Part shown: in pieces, positions 22,291-31,905 of the stretch
How positions within the stretch are numbered: position 1 is the first letter of the stretch
How the letters are laid out: each line of letters begins with the position of its first letter
From: Bacteroides finegoldii DSM 17565
GTDB taxonomy: Bacteria > Bacteroidota > Bacteroidia > Bacteroidales > Bacteroidaceae
NCBI RefSeq assembly: GCF_000156195.1
Contig: NZ_GG688341.1
Location: 2,275 to 36,133, forward strand
Reading direction: 5' to 3'
DNA: 33,859 nucleotides
The notes under the pieces: model-generated
Seen by the model: only the letters and a program-made list of their open reading frames with translations
Told to the model about the DNA's origin: nothing
The model's database searches: none
Position numbers and translations under genes: made by a program

Positions 22291-25200
22291 TTAAAAATTA
22301 AGACTGAGGTTGAATGTTACTGATTTGGGCACTGGAGTGGAATAGAGATTGCTCATTGATTCCGGGTCCATATAGTTTTTATAACTAGAGCCAAAAACTA
22401 ATAGATTACGTCCTTCTACAGCAACAGTCGCTCCGTTGATGTTGATTTTACGGAGCCATTCTTGCGGTAACTTATATGCTAGTCTTATATTCTGTAGGCG
22501 TACATAGTTGAGACGTTTTACCCATAAGTCAAGGTTCTTATAAATGGCAGGCAGATCACCGAAAAGTGCATAATCGGCAGGATAATTATTTTTTGTGAGT
22601 AAAGCCGGAAACTTTCCACTATGGTTTTCGGGTGTCCAGCGTTCAAGGATATCCTGATTTGTATTATGTCCGGGGTCAAATCCGACAATATCGTAAGAAG
22701 GATTTGTACGTACATGTGCACCAAAGTAATATGAAAAGTTGAGATTCAATTCCCAATTGCGGTAGTTGAATGTATTGATTAAACCACCTGTGTAGGGAGC
22801 GTCATTTGTTCCGGCATATTCGTATAGGCTTTGTTGGAATTCTGCAGTCGCATCATACTCATAAAAGCCTCCAAGTCCTCCGGTTAGGTCTACCATTTCG
22901 AATAATTTTTCAACAGTAACAGCTTCATCGCTTCCTTTTGGATAGATAAGTATGCGTCCTGTTTCCGGATCAACCTTGCTTTTGATTGCAAAAATAGTAC
23001 CTACTGGGTAACCTTCCAGTCCTGGAGTCGGGCTGTTTTCCTTTTTATGATCTTTAAGTACTTTGTTGTTGTTATAAGCAAAATTGAATGTAGTGTACCA
23101 AGAAAAATCCTTAGTTGTTATATTACGGGTTTGTAGGTTTATTTCTACTCCCTTGTTCTCCATGCTGGCCCAATTGATTGCTTGTGAGGAGAAGCCGTTT
23201 TCCAAAGGCAAGTCCTTGTAGCCGATAAGGTCACTTCCCCTTCTGTAATAATAGTCTATACTGAGATTGATGGCTGATTTGAGTACGGAGAGATCTATTC
23301 CGGCATTGTAAGACGCAGTCTTTTCCCAACGTAGTTTGTCGTTGGGAGCTGAACCGATGGTTATAATTGTCTCATTTTTATCAATTACTGTTTGGTTACT
23401 ATAATTACCGAGTAAGAAAGGAGAAGTATTTTTATCAATATTACCTTGCAGACCGTAGGATAATCTCAAAGCTAAATTATCCATCCATTGATTAGCCGGT
23501 TTCAAGAATGCCTCATTGGAGATTCTCCATAATCCACTGATAGAGTAAATGGGTAAGAAACGGTACTTCTTGTCTACCCCGAATAGATCGGAGCCATCCA
23601 TACGTACGCTTGCTCCTAATGTGTAGCGTTTCATAAGTGTATAGGAACCGTTAGCATAGAAAGATGCAAAAGCGTTTTCTGTATAAGATTTTATGTGCAG
23701 CGGGTAATCGTCAGCGTCTCTCGGGTCAATGTTAAGTGGCTTTGTTGTGAGTGTCTTAGGATCATAACCATAAGCGGTGGATGCAAGTGCATCATACCAA
23801 TTTTTGCGTATTTCCGAACCACCCATAATTTGTACCTCATGGATATCTTTGAAAGTCTGGTTCCATTCGCCTTGTATCTTCCAAGTGATTTGCGAGGTAG
23901 TGGAGTTGCTTACTTTATGCATTCCTCCTTCCGGAATAATATAGCTCTCTCCATCTTTGCTCTCTTCGCGCATATAACGCATGGAGAATGTGTTTGGACC
24001 GATATATTGTTCAACTTTAGACTGCTCCCATTGCAATCCGACTTGTGAAGTCACTTTCCAATGATCATTGAAACGTAAATCAACATTGAAGATCGAATTG
24101 ATAGCAGTTGTCACTGTCTCTTTACTCGTATTGTTACGTTCTTCAAGGATATTGAACCCTCGTTTGGGGTCCGGTTCGTTATCACTTGTCGAGCGGATAT
24201 CGTAGTCGTAGATATAGTTATTTTCCGCATCGTATATTTCCTGATATGGGTTTGCCACACGCGAATAATAAATTGGATTTGAGTAACCGTATTTGTCACT
24301 TACAAAATCTTGGTTCTTCCGTCGGTTGGCAAATATGGAAGCACCGATTTTTAGCATTCGGTTTACCTGATAAGAGGTTTTGCTTGTCAGGTTAAAACGG
24401 CTCATATCAACACCTGGTACATTACCATTTTCTTTAGAGTAACTTAATGAATTGTAATAGGTGGTTTTTTCGCTACCTCCTGAAATACTGAAATTGTATT
24501 CTTGGGTAAATGCACTTCTGAACAAGAGGTCGTTCCAATCAGTATTAATTGTTTTCAATCGGTTGATAGCGTTTTGAGCCTCACTGCTTAATCCGTCCCA
24601 TCCTTGCTGTTGGTAAGTTTCAAATAAATTGTATTGCCTTAAGACAGAAGCGACTCCTCCCTTGCGATAAAAAGGATGGGCAGTGAATATGTCATCCGGT
24701 TCTTTCATCAATTCCAATTCCAAATTGACTTTCTGTTCGGAATTTAATAGATTCAATCGCGAAGTATTCAAATTGGGCGTATAACTCAATCTTGTGTTGA
24801 AATTGACTATAGGTTTACCTGTGCGTCCTCTTTTGGTAGTAATTACAATTACACCGTTTGCTGCGCGTGCACCGTAAATGGCTGTTGCAGCAGCGTCTTT
24901 CAAAATTGTAATACTTTCAATGTCGTACGGACTGATTCCGGCAATTGATGATTGTCCTATATTTACAATATCATTATCCGTATCACTGTCTAAGTCCGGA
25001 ATATCCGTCCCTTCCAATGGAATTCCGTCCAACACCCACAGCGGGTCTTGCGTTCCGTTTAACGACGCTGTACCACGAATACGGATACGTGCGGGGGCAC
25101 CCGGAGCACCGGAGGTTGTCGTAACGGATACACCGGCTATTTGTCCGGCTAATGCCTGGTCGATACTTTTTGCGGCACCTACCATTGCATCTGTAACATC

Positions 25201-25614
25201 TACTTTGGCAATGGAGGCGGTCAGTTTGCGGCGTTCCAACTCTTGATAACCGGTTACTACTACGTCCCCTAATGTATGTGATGAGGCTTGAAGTACAATA
25301 TGGTAATTTTCTTTTCCAGACTGTAATGGTACACTTTGTTCTTCAAAACCGATGTAGCTACAATGAATCCGGGTTACTTTTTCCGGGACAGACAAGGAAA
25401 ACTTTCCGTCTATATCTGTAATCGTACCTAGAGATGTTTGTGGTACTCCGGCTTTTTTCAGTTCATCGGCTGATACGTAAACTGAGGCGCCGATGAGTGG
25501 CTCATTATCTTCACCGGAGATTACGATTCCGGTGATAGTGCGATTTGCTGCATTGGCAAAAAACAATGCGTTGGCGAAAAGGCATATCAAAATACAAAGA
25601 TGTCTTTTTCTCAT
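22291..25614 (-). CDS. SusC/RagA-family TonB-dependent outer-membrane transporter
   Basis: The 1107-residue protein has a signal peptide (about 1-22), a carboxypeptidase-regulatory-like domain (ITGIVISGEDNEPLIGASVY, about 25-110), and a TonB box region (DVVVTGYQELERRK). The plug has the SusC signatures QALAGQIAGVSVTTTSGAPG and IESITILKDAAATAIYGARA, and a 22-strand barrel ends in the NLSLNF terminal strand. There is no STN domain, so it is not a sigma-signalling transporter. It imports the substrate captured by the following SusD protein with energy from TonB. It is the middle gene of the metalloprotease, susC, susD run. Confidence 0.96.
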   Translation of the reverse strand: MRKRHLCILICLFANALFFANAANRTITGIVISGEDNEPLIGASVYVSADELKKAGVPQTSLGTITDIDGKFSLSVPEKVTRIHCSYIGFEEQSVPLQSGKENYHIVLQASSHTLGDVVVTGYQELERRKLTASIAKVDVTDAMVGAAKSIDQALAGQIAGVSVTTTSGAPGAPARIRIRGTASLNGTQDPLWVLDGIPLEGTDIPDLDSDTDNDIVNIGQSSIAGISPYDIESITILKDAAATAIYGARAANGVIVITTKRGRTGKPIVNFNTRLSYTPNLNTSRLNLLNSEQKVNLELELMKEPDDIFTAHPFYRKGGVASVLRQYNLFETYQQQGWDGLSSEAQNAINRLKTINTDWNDLLFRSAFTQEYNFSISGGSEKTTYYNSLSYSKENGNVPGVDMSRFNLTSKTSYQVNRMLKIGASIFANRRKNQDFVSDKYGYSNPIYYSRVANPYQEIYDAENNYIYDYDIRSTSDNEPDPKRGFNILEERNNTSKETVTTAINSIFNVDLRFNDHWKVTSQVGLQWEQSKVEQYIGPNTFSMRYMREESKDGESYIIPEGGMHKVSNSTTSQITWKIQGEWNQTFKDIHEVQIMGGSEIRKNWYDALASTAYGYDPKTLTTKPLNIDPRDADDYPLHIKSYTENAFASFYANGSYTLMKRYTLGASVRMDGSDLFGVDKKYRFLPIYSISGLWRISNEAFLKPANQWMDNLALRLSYGLQGNIDKNTSPFLLGNYSNQTVIDKNETIITIGSAPNDKLRWEKTASYNAGIDLSVLKSAINLSIDYYYRRGSDLIGYKDLPLENGFSSQAINWASMENKGVEINLQTRNITTKDFSWYTTFNFAYNNNKVLKDHKKENSPTPGLEGYPVGTIFAIKSKVDPETGRILIYPKGSDEAVTVEKLFEMVDLTGGLGGFYEYDATAEFQQSLYEYAGTNDAPYTGGLINTFNYRNWELNLNFSYYFGAHVRTNPSYDIVGFDPGHNTNQDILERWTPENHSGKFPALLTKNNYPADYALFGDLPAIYKNLDLWVKRLNYVRLQNIRLAYKLPQEWLRKININGATVAVEGRNLLVFGSSYKNYMDPESMSNLYSTPVPKSVTFNLSLNF

Positions 25615-25644
25615 TAATTGTAAATGTTTAGTGATTGATTTGTT

Positions 25645-28278
25645 TTATTTGACTCCTAGAGCTGTGTTAATTCGTAAAATCATATCTTCATAATGGTAGC
25701 GTGTAGCCGTATCGGAAGTTCCGAGACGATTCTGCAACAGCTTCTTGATACGTAACAACTCACCGCGCTTTACTGAGATTGCATCTGAGATGCGGTTAAG
25801 CTGGCTACCGTAGAAGTTGAGCACACGTGGAGCTCCCATGCGGTCTTCCTGGCGAAGTGCCCGTTGTTCAGCTGCATAACAACTACAGAACGGAGTGGCA
25901 TGGTCAAGCAAGAAGTGCTCATCGGCAATCTTTTTGTTGATTTTTACTGCTTCGGGTTCTGCTGCGGCTGTCAGCAATGCATCAAGGAAATTCTTTTGTA
26001 AAGAACGTTCCATGACATTGGGGACACCTCCCCGTTCGGTAACTCCAAAAATATTTTTATGAAGTCCATCCATCAGTTCTACTACCGTAAAGGCTTTTTT
26101 CCCATTGACGGATTCATTTTCAATCATACGCATCAAGCGATTGTTGCCCAGTAAATCCCAAAGAATGTAAGCCTGTGCATTTTTGAGAATCTGAGTAGGA
26201 GCGTTCTCCTGTTTTCCCACCGGAGTATTACGCAGAAGATAGGTGTACTGTCCCACTTCCGTGTCAAACAACCATTTAGGATAGGTCAATACCTCATTCA
26301 ACAGGAACTTAAGTGCGGCCTGCTGCTTCTCTTTTTCTACGAATGTATAGGTCTTGATGCCATCTCCCACAGTTGTATTTTCGATATAAATACCACCGAT
26401 GTTGGCGAGTACATGATATAAGTAGTTGTTCCACTGATTGATGACAGCATAATAGAGGCGTGACGCTTCTTCATAAGTCTGTCCCTTTTCTCCGGTTGTA
26501 GTCCATTGGAGAATCTGTGGCACAATACGTTTCAGGTTTTCAATACCCAGTAGGGAGGAACGAACCGGGTCGTCACCTAAATCTTCATTTTGTGCGCGCG
26601 GATCTACTGCGTCACGAACATCTTGTGCTTCGCTATATTTATAGAGGCGGTCGGTGTGTTTGCTCAAAAAGTTAAATAAGAGAGTTTTTTCTTCTTCCGG
26701 AGTATTTTTCCCATACCAACGGTAACCGTATTCGATAGCGAACATATCGTATGGACCGATGTGTGGAGAAAGAACCTTCACACCGTCTCCCGGTTGGGCG
26801 ATATAGTTGAAGCGTGCATAATCCATAATGGATGAAGCAGTAGAATTCATTCTGGAAGTGAATGTTTCGGAACGCAATGAATCCGTCGGGAAAGCCCACG
26901 ATCCCATCATGTTATGACGTAACCCCAATGAGTGTCCTACTTCGTGGCAGGCAACGAACCGGATGGCGTCTCCCATCAAGTCATCAGGCAGTTGTACTTT
27001 GCGTGCTTCGGGGCAAACGGTTCCGGTCTGTACCGTAATCCATTCACGTACCATAGAAAGCACGTTGTGCCACCACATGATATCCGCTTCCAGAATCTCT
27101 CCGGAACGAGGGTCCAGAAGAGAAGGTCCCATTGCGTTTTTCTTTTCCGAAGCAGCGTATGTCAGCACGGAGTAATTGACATCATCCATGTCTACGTGCA
27201 TACTGTCCGTTATTTCTTTGGCGATAATCGCATTTTTGAAACCGGCTTTTTCAAAAGCGACCTGCCAATCTTCGATTCCTTTTTTGATGTACGAACGCCA
27301 TTGGTAGGGAGTTGAGTTATCAATATAAAATACGATTGGTTTGGCAGGCTCCACAATCTGTCCTTTTAGATAGGCTTCACGGTCTTCCGGTTTCGGCTCC
27401 ATGCGCCAACGGGTAATGTATTGTGTCTTGTCCGTTCCTTGTTGGGCGTCGCTAAAGTTCAATAAAGGGTTGGTGAAGTATCCGACTTTCTGATTATCAA
27501 AACGTCCCATCATCGGCGTTTCGGGTAATAAAAGAATGGAAGAACTGACTTCCACTGTCACATACACTGTTGTAGTTCCTTCTGTCACTCTGGTTGTCAG
27601 CTCGGAAGTTGCCACGACATTGTTTGAGAAAGATTTGATAGACAGGATACGTGATAAATTTTTGATAGCCGATGTGCCCAGGTTGATATTGGTAAACACA
27701 TTATTGATACTGGTTTCCGTGCCGTCATAAATATCATTCACTTTGATTACCAATGCAGTAGAATCGGCATTGACAGCTTCGATTTTGAATGCGGCAATCA
27801 ATGGAGAAATAAAATTATCTTGTACCGAACGGAAAATGGCGTCAGTGCGGGGCGCAAGAGGTAACGGGCGTTGTTGGCGGAACATCAGTTTGCCACTTGC
27901 TTTGTCCCATTCCATGCAAACCATCTGATTCTCGTAGTTTACTCCACGATTCACACCTGCCTCATTCAATTCGGCTGGAACCCGTTGCAGTTTATTGACA
28001 ACCAATAAATCGCGTCCTAAAAGTGCGGTAGGAATTTCAAAATAGAAATCATTTTTCTTTTGATGTACAGCAAACATTCCTTTTGTCGTTTTGCTGCCTT
28101 CCACTAGTTTCTCGTAGTCACTTTTACTCTTCTCTTCTCTCTCTTCTGGTTTTTTCTTTTTCTTCTTAAACCAACTCAGATTTTCTGTAGCGGGGGTAAT
28201 TGCAAATGCCGAAAGGGCTTCTCCACTCAGCAATATACATGCAATGACCGCTGCCATTACTCTTACATACATTCTCAT
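25645..28278 (-). CDS. Secreted zinc-dependent metalloprotease (DUF5117/DUF5118, DUF4953 type)
   Basis: The 877-residue protein has a signal peptide (about 1-26) and a basic tract (FKKKKKKPEEREEK). Next come the two N-terminal family blocks: GMFAVHQKKNDFYFEIPTAL, then LLVVNKLQRVPAELNEAGVN. The catalytic zinc site is HEVGHSLGLRH with His445, Glu446, His449 and His455, and the metzincin Met-turn appears to be SIMDYARFNY. A long C-terminal helical region follows. It is probably exported to the periplasm or cell surface and cuts proteins or large peptides. Such enzymes recur beside SusCD pairs in Bacteroidetes. It is the first gene of the run and lies 30 bases before susC, so peptides it releases may be what SusCD takes up. 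Confidence 0.92.
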   Translation of the reverse strand: MRMYVRVMAAVIACILLSGEALSAFAITPATENLSWFKKKKKKPEEREEKSKSDYEKLVEGSKTTKGMFAVHQKKNDFYFEIPTALLGRDLLVVNKLQRVPAELNEAGVNRGVNYENQMVCMEWDKASGKLMFRQQRPLPLAPRTDAIFRSVQDNFISPLIAAFKIEAVNADSTALVIKVNDIYDGTETSINNVFTNINLGTSAIKNLSRILSIKSFSNNVVATSELTTRVTEGTTTVYVTVEVSSSILLLPETPMMGRFDNQKVGYFTNPLLNFSDAQQGTDKTQYITRWRMEPKPEDREAYLKGQIVEPAKPIVFYIDNSTPYQWRSYIKKGIEDWQVAFEKAGFKNAIIAKEITDSMHVDMDDVNYSVLTYAASEKKNAMGPSLLDPRSGEILEADIMWWHNVLSMVREWITVQTGTVCPEARKVQLPDDLMGDAIRFVACHEVGHSLGLRHNMMGSWAFPTDSLRSETFTSRMNSTASSIMDYARFNYIAQPGDGVKVLSPHIGPYDMFAIEYGYRWYGKNTPEEEKTLLFNFLSKHTDRLYKYSEAQDVRDAVDPRAQNEDLGDDPVRSSLLGIENLKRIVPQILQWTTTGEKGQTYEEASRLYYAVINQWNNYLYHVLANIGGIYIENTTVGDGIKTYTFVEKEKQQAALKFLLNEVLTYPKWLFDTEVGQYTYLLRNTPVGKQENAPTQILKNAQAYILWDLLGNNRLMRMIENESVNGKKAFTVVELMDGLHKNIFGVTERGGVPNVMERSLQKNFLDALLTAAAEPEAVKINKKIADEHFLLDHATPFCSCYAAEQRALRQEDRMGAPRVLNFYGSQLNRISDAISVKRGELLRIKKLLQNRLGTSDTATRYHYEDMILRINTALGVK

Positions 28279-28317
28279 TGAGTTCTTTATATTTAATTAT
28301 AATTAAAAAAACGGATA

Positions 28318-28349
28318 CAAAAATACAAATATAATGGATTTAAGGCAAT
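28318..28349 (-). promoter_or_regulatory. Promoter for the metalloprotease-susC-susD run
   Basis: On the minus strand, ATTG (28346-28349 complement) is 20 bases from TATTTTTG (28318-28325 complement), close to the TTTG-N19-TAnnTTTG model. A second TAnnTTTG (28326-28333 complement) overlaps it. The leader would be about 30 bases. Confidence 0.6.
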
Positions 28350-28410
28350 AATGAATCTAATAATAAAAGAATTATTAACTAGTCTCTTATTGCATCATTC
28401 TTTCTGGATA

Positions 28411-28442
28411 TTTCGTAATTTAGTTGGAATAGTGTACATTTG
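28411..28442 (+). promoter_or_regulatory. Promoter for the M23 peptidase gene
   Basis: TTTC (28411-28414) is 20 bases before TACATTTG (28435-28442), close to the Bacteroidetes consensus. The ATG follows 23 bases later, at 28466. It is divergent from the metalloprotease promoter in a 187-base gap. Confidence 0.6.
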
Positions 28443-28465
28443 CCGGAAGTAAAAAAGAGAATGGA

Positions 28466-30121
28466 ATGATAAAACAATATATCACTGCTTTGATGTTGGC
28501 TGGCTGCATCGGAGGTTATGGGCAGGAAAAAAAGCAAGCGACTTTTATACCCCCTTTTGATTTTCCTCTTACATTGAGCGGAAATTTCGGTGAAATTCGT
28601 TCCAACCACTTTCATGGCGGGTTGGATTTTAAAACAGGAGGTGTGATCGGCAAACCGGTTCGTGCCCTTGCCGATGGTTATATCTCGCGTATTCGGGTGA
28701 CTAACGGTTCGGGGTATGTGCTTGATGTCTGCTATCATAATGGATATTCTACTATTAACCGACATTTGAGCGGTTTTATTTCTCCCATTGCCGAAAGGGT
28801 GGAGGAACTTCAATATGAGAATGAGAGCTGGGAGGTTGAGATTATTCCCGAACCGGATGAATATCCGGTAAAAAGCGGACAGCAGATAGCTTGGAGCGGG
28901 AATACCGGATATTCTTTCGGTCCGCATCTTCATTTGGATATGTTTGAAACGGAATCAGGAGATTATATAGATCCTATGCCTTTCTTTAAATCAAAAATAA
29001 AGGATACACGTGCTCCGAAAGCTGATGGTATTATGTTTTTTCCGCAGCCCGGTGAGGGAGTGGTAGACGGAAAACAAGGGATAAAAACGATACTCCCGAA
29101 TAGTGAACGTCCGGTGGAGGCGTGGGGGGTGATAGGTACGGGCATTAAGGCATACGATTACATGGATGGCGTAAACAACCATTACGGAGTATATTCCGTT
29201 ATTCTTACGGTGGATGGTAATGAGGTGTTCCGTAGTACAGTAGACCGTTTCTCTCAAGAGGAAAACCGGATGATCAATTCGTGGACGTACGGGCAATATA
29301 TGAAATCTTTTATCGATCCGGGAAATACGTTGCGTTTGCTGAAAGCCTCAAATGAAAATCGCGGTCTGGTCACGATTGACGAAGAGAGGGATTATCAATT
29401 TCTGTATACTTTGAAAGACGCTTTTGGAAATACTTCAAAATATAGCTTTGTCGTGCGTGGGCGAAAGCAGCCGATTGAACCTTTCAATTATCGGGAAAAG
29501 TATTTCTTTACTTGGGATAAAACCAATTATCTGCAAGAACCGGGATTGAGCCTGGTGGTTCCGAAAGGAATGTTATATAAAAATACTCCGCTCAATTATC
29601 AGGTAAAAGCCGATAGTGGGGCAGTGGCGTTCACCTATCAGATTAATGATAAATCCATTCCGCTTCATGCGGGTTGTGAACTCCGTATCGGACTGCGTAG
29701 GAAAACGGTTGCTGATACGGCCAAGTATTATGTGGCACGGGTTACTCCGAAAGGAAGTAAGTACAGTGTAGGAGGAAAATACGAAGACGGATACATGAAG
29801 ACGTCTATTCGTGAATTGGGGACTTATACTGTCGCTGTTGATACGGTTCCACCGGAAATTATCCCTGTCAATAAGAATCAGTGGGGAAGGAATGGAAAGA
29901 TAGTCTATCGGTTGAAAGATAAAGGAAGTGGCGTTGCTTCTTATCGGGGAACGATTGACGGAAAATATGCACTTTTCGGACGGCCTAATATTGTAAAGTC
30001 TTATTGGGAATGCAAACTTGATCCGAAGCGTGTGAAGAAAGGGAGAAAACATACTGTTGAATTTACGGTTGTCGATCATTGCGGGAATACGAGTATTGCC
30101 CGTGAAAGTTTTGTCTGGTAA
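28466..30121 (+). CDS. M23-family (LytM-type) peptidase, probable lipoprotein
   Basis: The 551-residue protein has a lipobox-like LAGC ending at Cys14. It has the zinc site of M23 peptidases: HFHGGLDF gives the HxxxD pair (His50, Asp54), and GPHLHLD gives the HxH pair (His154, His156). The domain begins immediately after the signal, which is unusual because M23 domains are often C-terminal. The last 390 residues form beta-rich repeats, with KLDPKRVKKGRKHTVEFTVV near the end. M23 enzymes cut peptidoglycan cross-links or glycine-rich peptides. It precedes the C69 dipeptidase by 23 bases, suggesting a joint role in peptide or wall turnover. Confidence 0.9.
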   Translation: MIKQYITALMLAGCIGGYGQEKKQATFIPPFDFPLTLSGNFGEIRSNHFHGGLDFKTGGVIGKPVRALADGYISRIRVTNGSGYVLDVCYHNGYSTINRHLSGFISPIAERVEELQYENESWEVEIIPEPDEYPVKSGQQIAWSGNTGYSFGPHLHLDMFETESGDYIDPMPFFKSKIKDTRAPKADGIMFFPQPGEGVVDGKQGIKTILPNSERPVEAWGVIGTGIKAYDYMDGVNNHYGVYSVILTVDGNEVFRSTVDRFSQEENRMINSWTYGQYMKSFIDPGNTLRLLKASNENRGLVTIDEERDYQFLYTLKDAFGNTSKYSFVVRGRKQPIEPFNYREKYFFTWDKTNYLQEPGLSLVVPKGMLYKNTPLNYQVKADSGAVAFTYQINDKSIPLHAGCELRIGLRRKTVADTAKYYVARVTPKGSKYSVGGKYEDGYMKTSIRELGTYTVAVDTVPPEIIPVNKNQWGRNGKIVYRLKDKGSGVASYRGTIDGKYALFGRPNIVKSYWECKLDPKRVKKGRKHTVEFTVVDHCGNTSIARESFVW

Positions 30122-30144
30122 TTATAAAAAATGAATGATATATT

Positions 30145-31782
30145 ATGAAGAGAAGTATTATTTTGTGTTTTGCCGTATGGATGACGGCTGTGGCGAATAC
30201 TTTCGCCTGTACTAATTTGATTGTCGGAAAAAATGCGTCCGCTGATGGTTCGACCATTGTTTCCTATTCAGCCGACTCATATGGCTTATTCGGAGAACTT
30301 TATCATTATCCGGCAGCTACGTATCCGAAAGGGACCATGTTGAAAGTGTACGAATGGGACACCGGTAAATATCTGGGAGAAATCGAGCAGGCTCGTCAGA
30401 CTTATAATGTGGTTGGCAATATGAATGAATATCAGGTCACTATTGGGGAAACTACTTTCGGCGGTCGTCCCGAGTTGACGGATTCTACGGGTATTATTGA
30501 TTATGGAAGTTTGATTTATATTGGATTGCAACGTTCGCGTACTGCTCGCGAAGCCATAAAAATTATGACTGATCTGGTACAGGAATATGGATATTATAGT
30601 GGGGGTGAATCTTTTACCATTGCCGATCCGAACGAAGTATGGATTATGGAGATGATTGGTAAAGGTCCCGGCATTCGCGGAGCGGTTTGGGTAGCTGTCC
30701 GTGTGCCGGACGATTGTATCTCGGCTCATGCTAATCAAGCGCGCATTCATCAGTTTGATATGAATGATAAGGAAAACTGTAGGTACTCTCCGGATGTCGT
30801 TTCTTTTGCCCGTGAGAAGGGATATTTTAATGGAGTAAACAAGGATTTTAGTTTTTCATTGGCTTATGCCCCTCTTGATTTTGGTGCACGTCGCTTTTGT
30901 GAAGCTCGTGTATGGAGTTATTTCAACAAATTCACTGATAGAGGAAATGAATATCTTCCTTATATCGAAGGAAAAACCGATACTCCGATGCCGCTTTTCG
31001 TTAAGCCGAAGCAGAAATTATCCGTGCAGGATGTGAAAAATATGATGCGCGATCATTACGAAGGTACTCCGCTTGATATCTCCAATGATTTTGGAGCCGG
31101 TCCTTATAAAACACCCTATCGCCTTTCTCCTCTGAACTTTAAAGTCGATGATAAGGAATATTTCAATGAACGTCCTATCTCTACTCAACAGAGCGGTTTT
31201 GTATTTGTTGCACAGATGCGTGCTCATATGCCGGATCCGGTAGGGGGAGTACTTTGGTTTGGTGTGGATGATGCGAATATGACTGTATTTACTCCTGTTT
31301 ATTGTTGCGCTACTAAGGTGCCGGTATGTTATACACGTGTGGATGGTGCCGACTACATTACGTTCTCATGGAATTCTGCTTTCTGGATTTTCAATTGGGT
31401 GTCCAATATGGTTTATCCGCGTTATGATCTGATGATTGGGGATGTGCGGGAAACACAGAAAGAGATGGAAAGCACATTCAACACAGCACAGGCTGGTATT
31501 GAAGAAATGGCAGTCAAACTATTGGAAAAGGATAAGGATGCAGCAATCAATTTCCTGACAAATTATGCTAACATGACAGCTCAAAGTACTTTTGATACTT
31601 GGAAGCAATTGGGTACGTTCCTGATTGTAAAGTACAACGATGGGGTAGTGAAGCGTATGAAAGACGGACAGTTTGAACGTAATTCTATCGGACAACCTGC
31701 AGGAGTGCTTCGTCCCGGATACCCGAAAGAGTTTTTGCAGGAGTATGTGAAACAAACCGGTGACAGATATTTAGTGAAATAG
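30145..31782 (+). CDS. C69-family dipeptidase (PepD type)
   Basis: The 545-residue protein has a signal peptide ending TFA and then Cys22, which becomes the N-terminal nucleophile (CTNLIVGKNASADGSTIVSY). This is the Ntn-hydrolase layout of C69 peptidases, whose removed leader exposes the active Cys. Other family pieces are GESFTIADPNEVWIMEMIGK (near 152-171) and the C-terminal FQWNS-like YITFSWNSAFW (near 408-418). It cuts dipeptides, with broad specificity in known members, and here probably works in the periplasm. It follows the M23 gene and ends in a perfect palindrome that includes its stop codon. Confidence 0.92.
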   Translation: MKRSIILCFAVWMTAVANTFACTNLIVGKNASADGSTIVSYSADSYGLFGELYHYPAATYPKGTMLKVYEWDTGKYLGEIEQARQTYNVVGNMNEYQVTIGETTFGGRPELTDSTGIIDYGSLIYIGLQRSRTAREAIKIMTDLVQEYGYYSGGESFTIADPNEVWIMEMIGKGPGIRGAVWVAVRVPDDCISAHANQARIHQFDMNDKENCRYSPDVVSFAREKGYFNGVNKDFSFSLAYAPLDFGARRFCEARVWSYFNKFTDRGNEYLPYIEGKTDTPMPLFVKPKQKLSVQDVKNMMRDHYEGTPLDISNDFGAGPYKTPYRLSPLNFKVDDKEYFNERPISTQQSGFVFVAQMRAHMPDPVGGVLWFGVDDANMTVFTPVYCCATKVPVCYTRVDGADYITFSWNSAFWIFNWVSNMVYPRYDLMIGDVRETQKEMESTFNTAQAGIEEMAVKLLEKDKDAAINFLTNYANMTAQSTFDTWKQLGTFLIVKYNDGVVKRMKDGQFERNSIGQPAGVLRPGYPKEFLQEYVKQTGDRYLVK

Positions 31783-31822
31783 TTATTTAATGGATAATCG
31801 ATAATTATCCATTAAATAACTA
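31780..31822. repeat. Perfect 19-base palindrome at the C69 stop codon
   Basis: The arms 31780-31798 and 31804-31822 are exact reverse complements around CGATA. The left arm begins at the TAG stop. The stem is AT-rich and has no T run after it, so it is a poor classic terminator but could stabilise the message end or stop transcription weakly. Confidence 0.75.
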
Positions 31823-31843
31823 GGAATTGTAAACTTATTATTT

Positions 31844-31851
31844 TACATTTG
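31844..31851 (+). promoter_or_regulatory. -7 box for the phosphomutase gene
   Basis: TACATTTG matches TAnnTTTG, 54 bases before the ATG at 31906. A good -33 element is not seen. Confidence 0.55.
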
Positions 31852-31905
31852 TGTGCTCAAGAAAATAGCAATGAATAATTCATTAACCAATAAATAACAA
31901 TCGAA

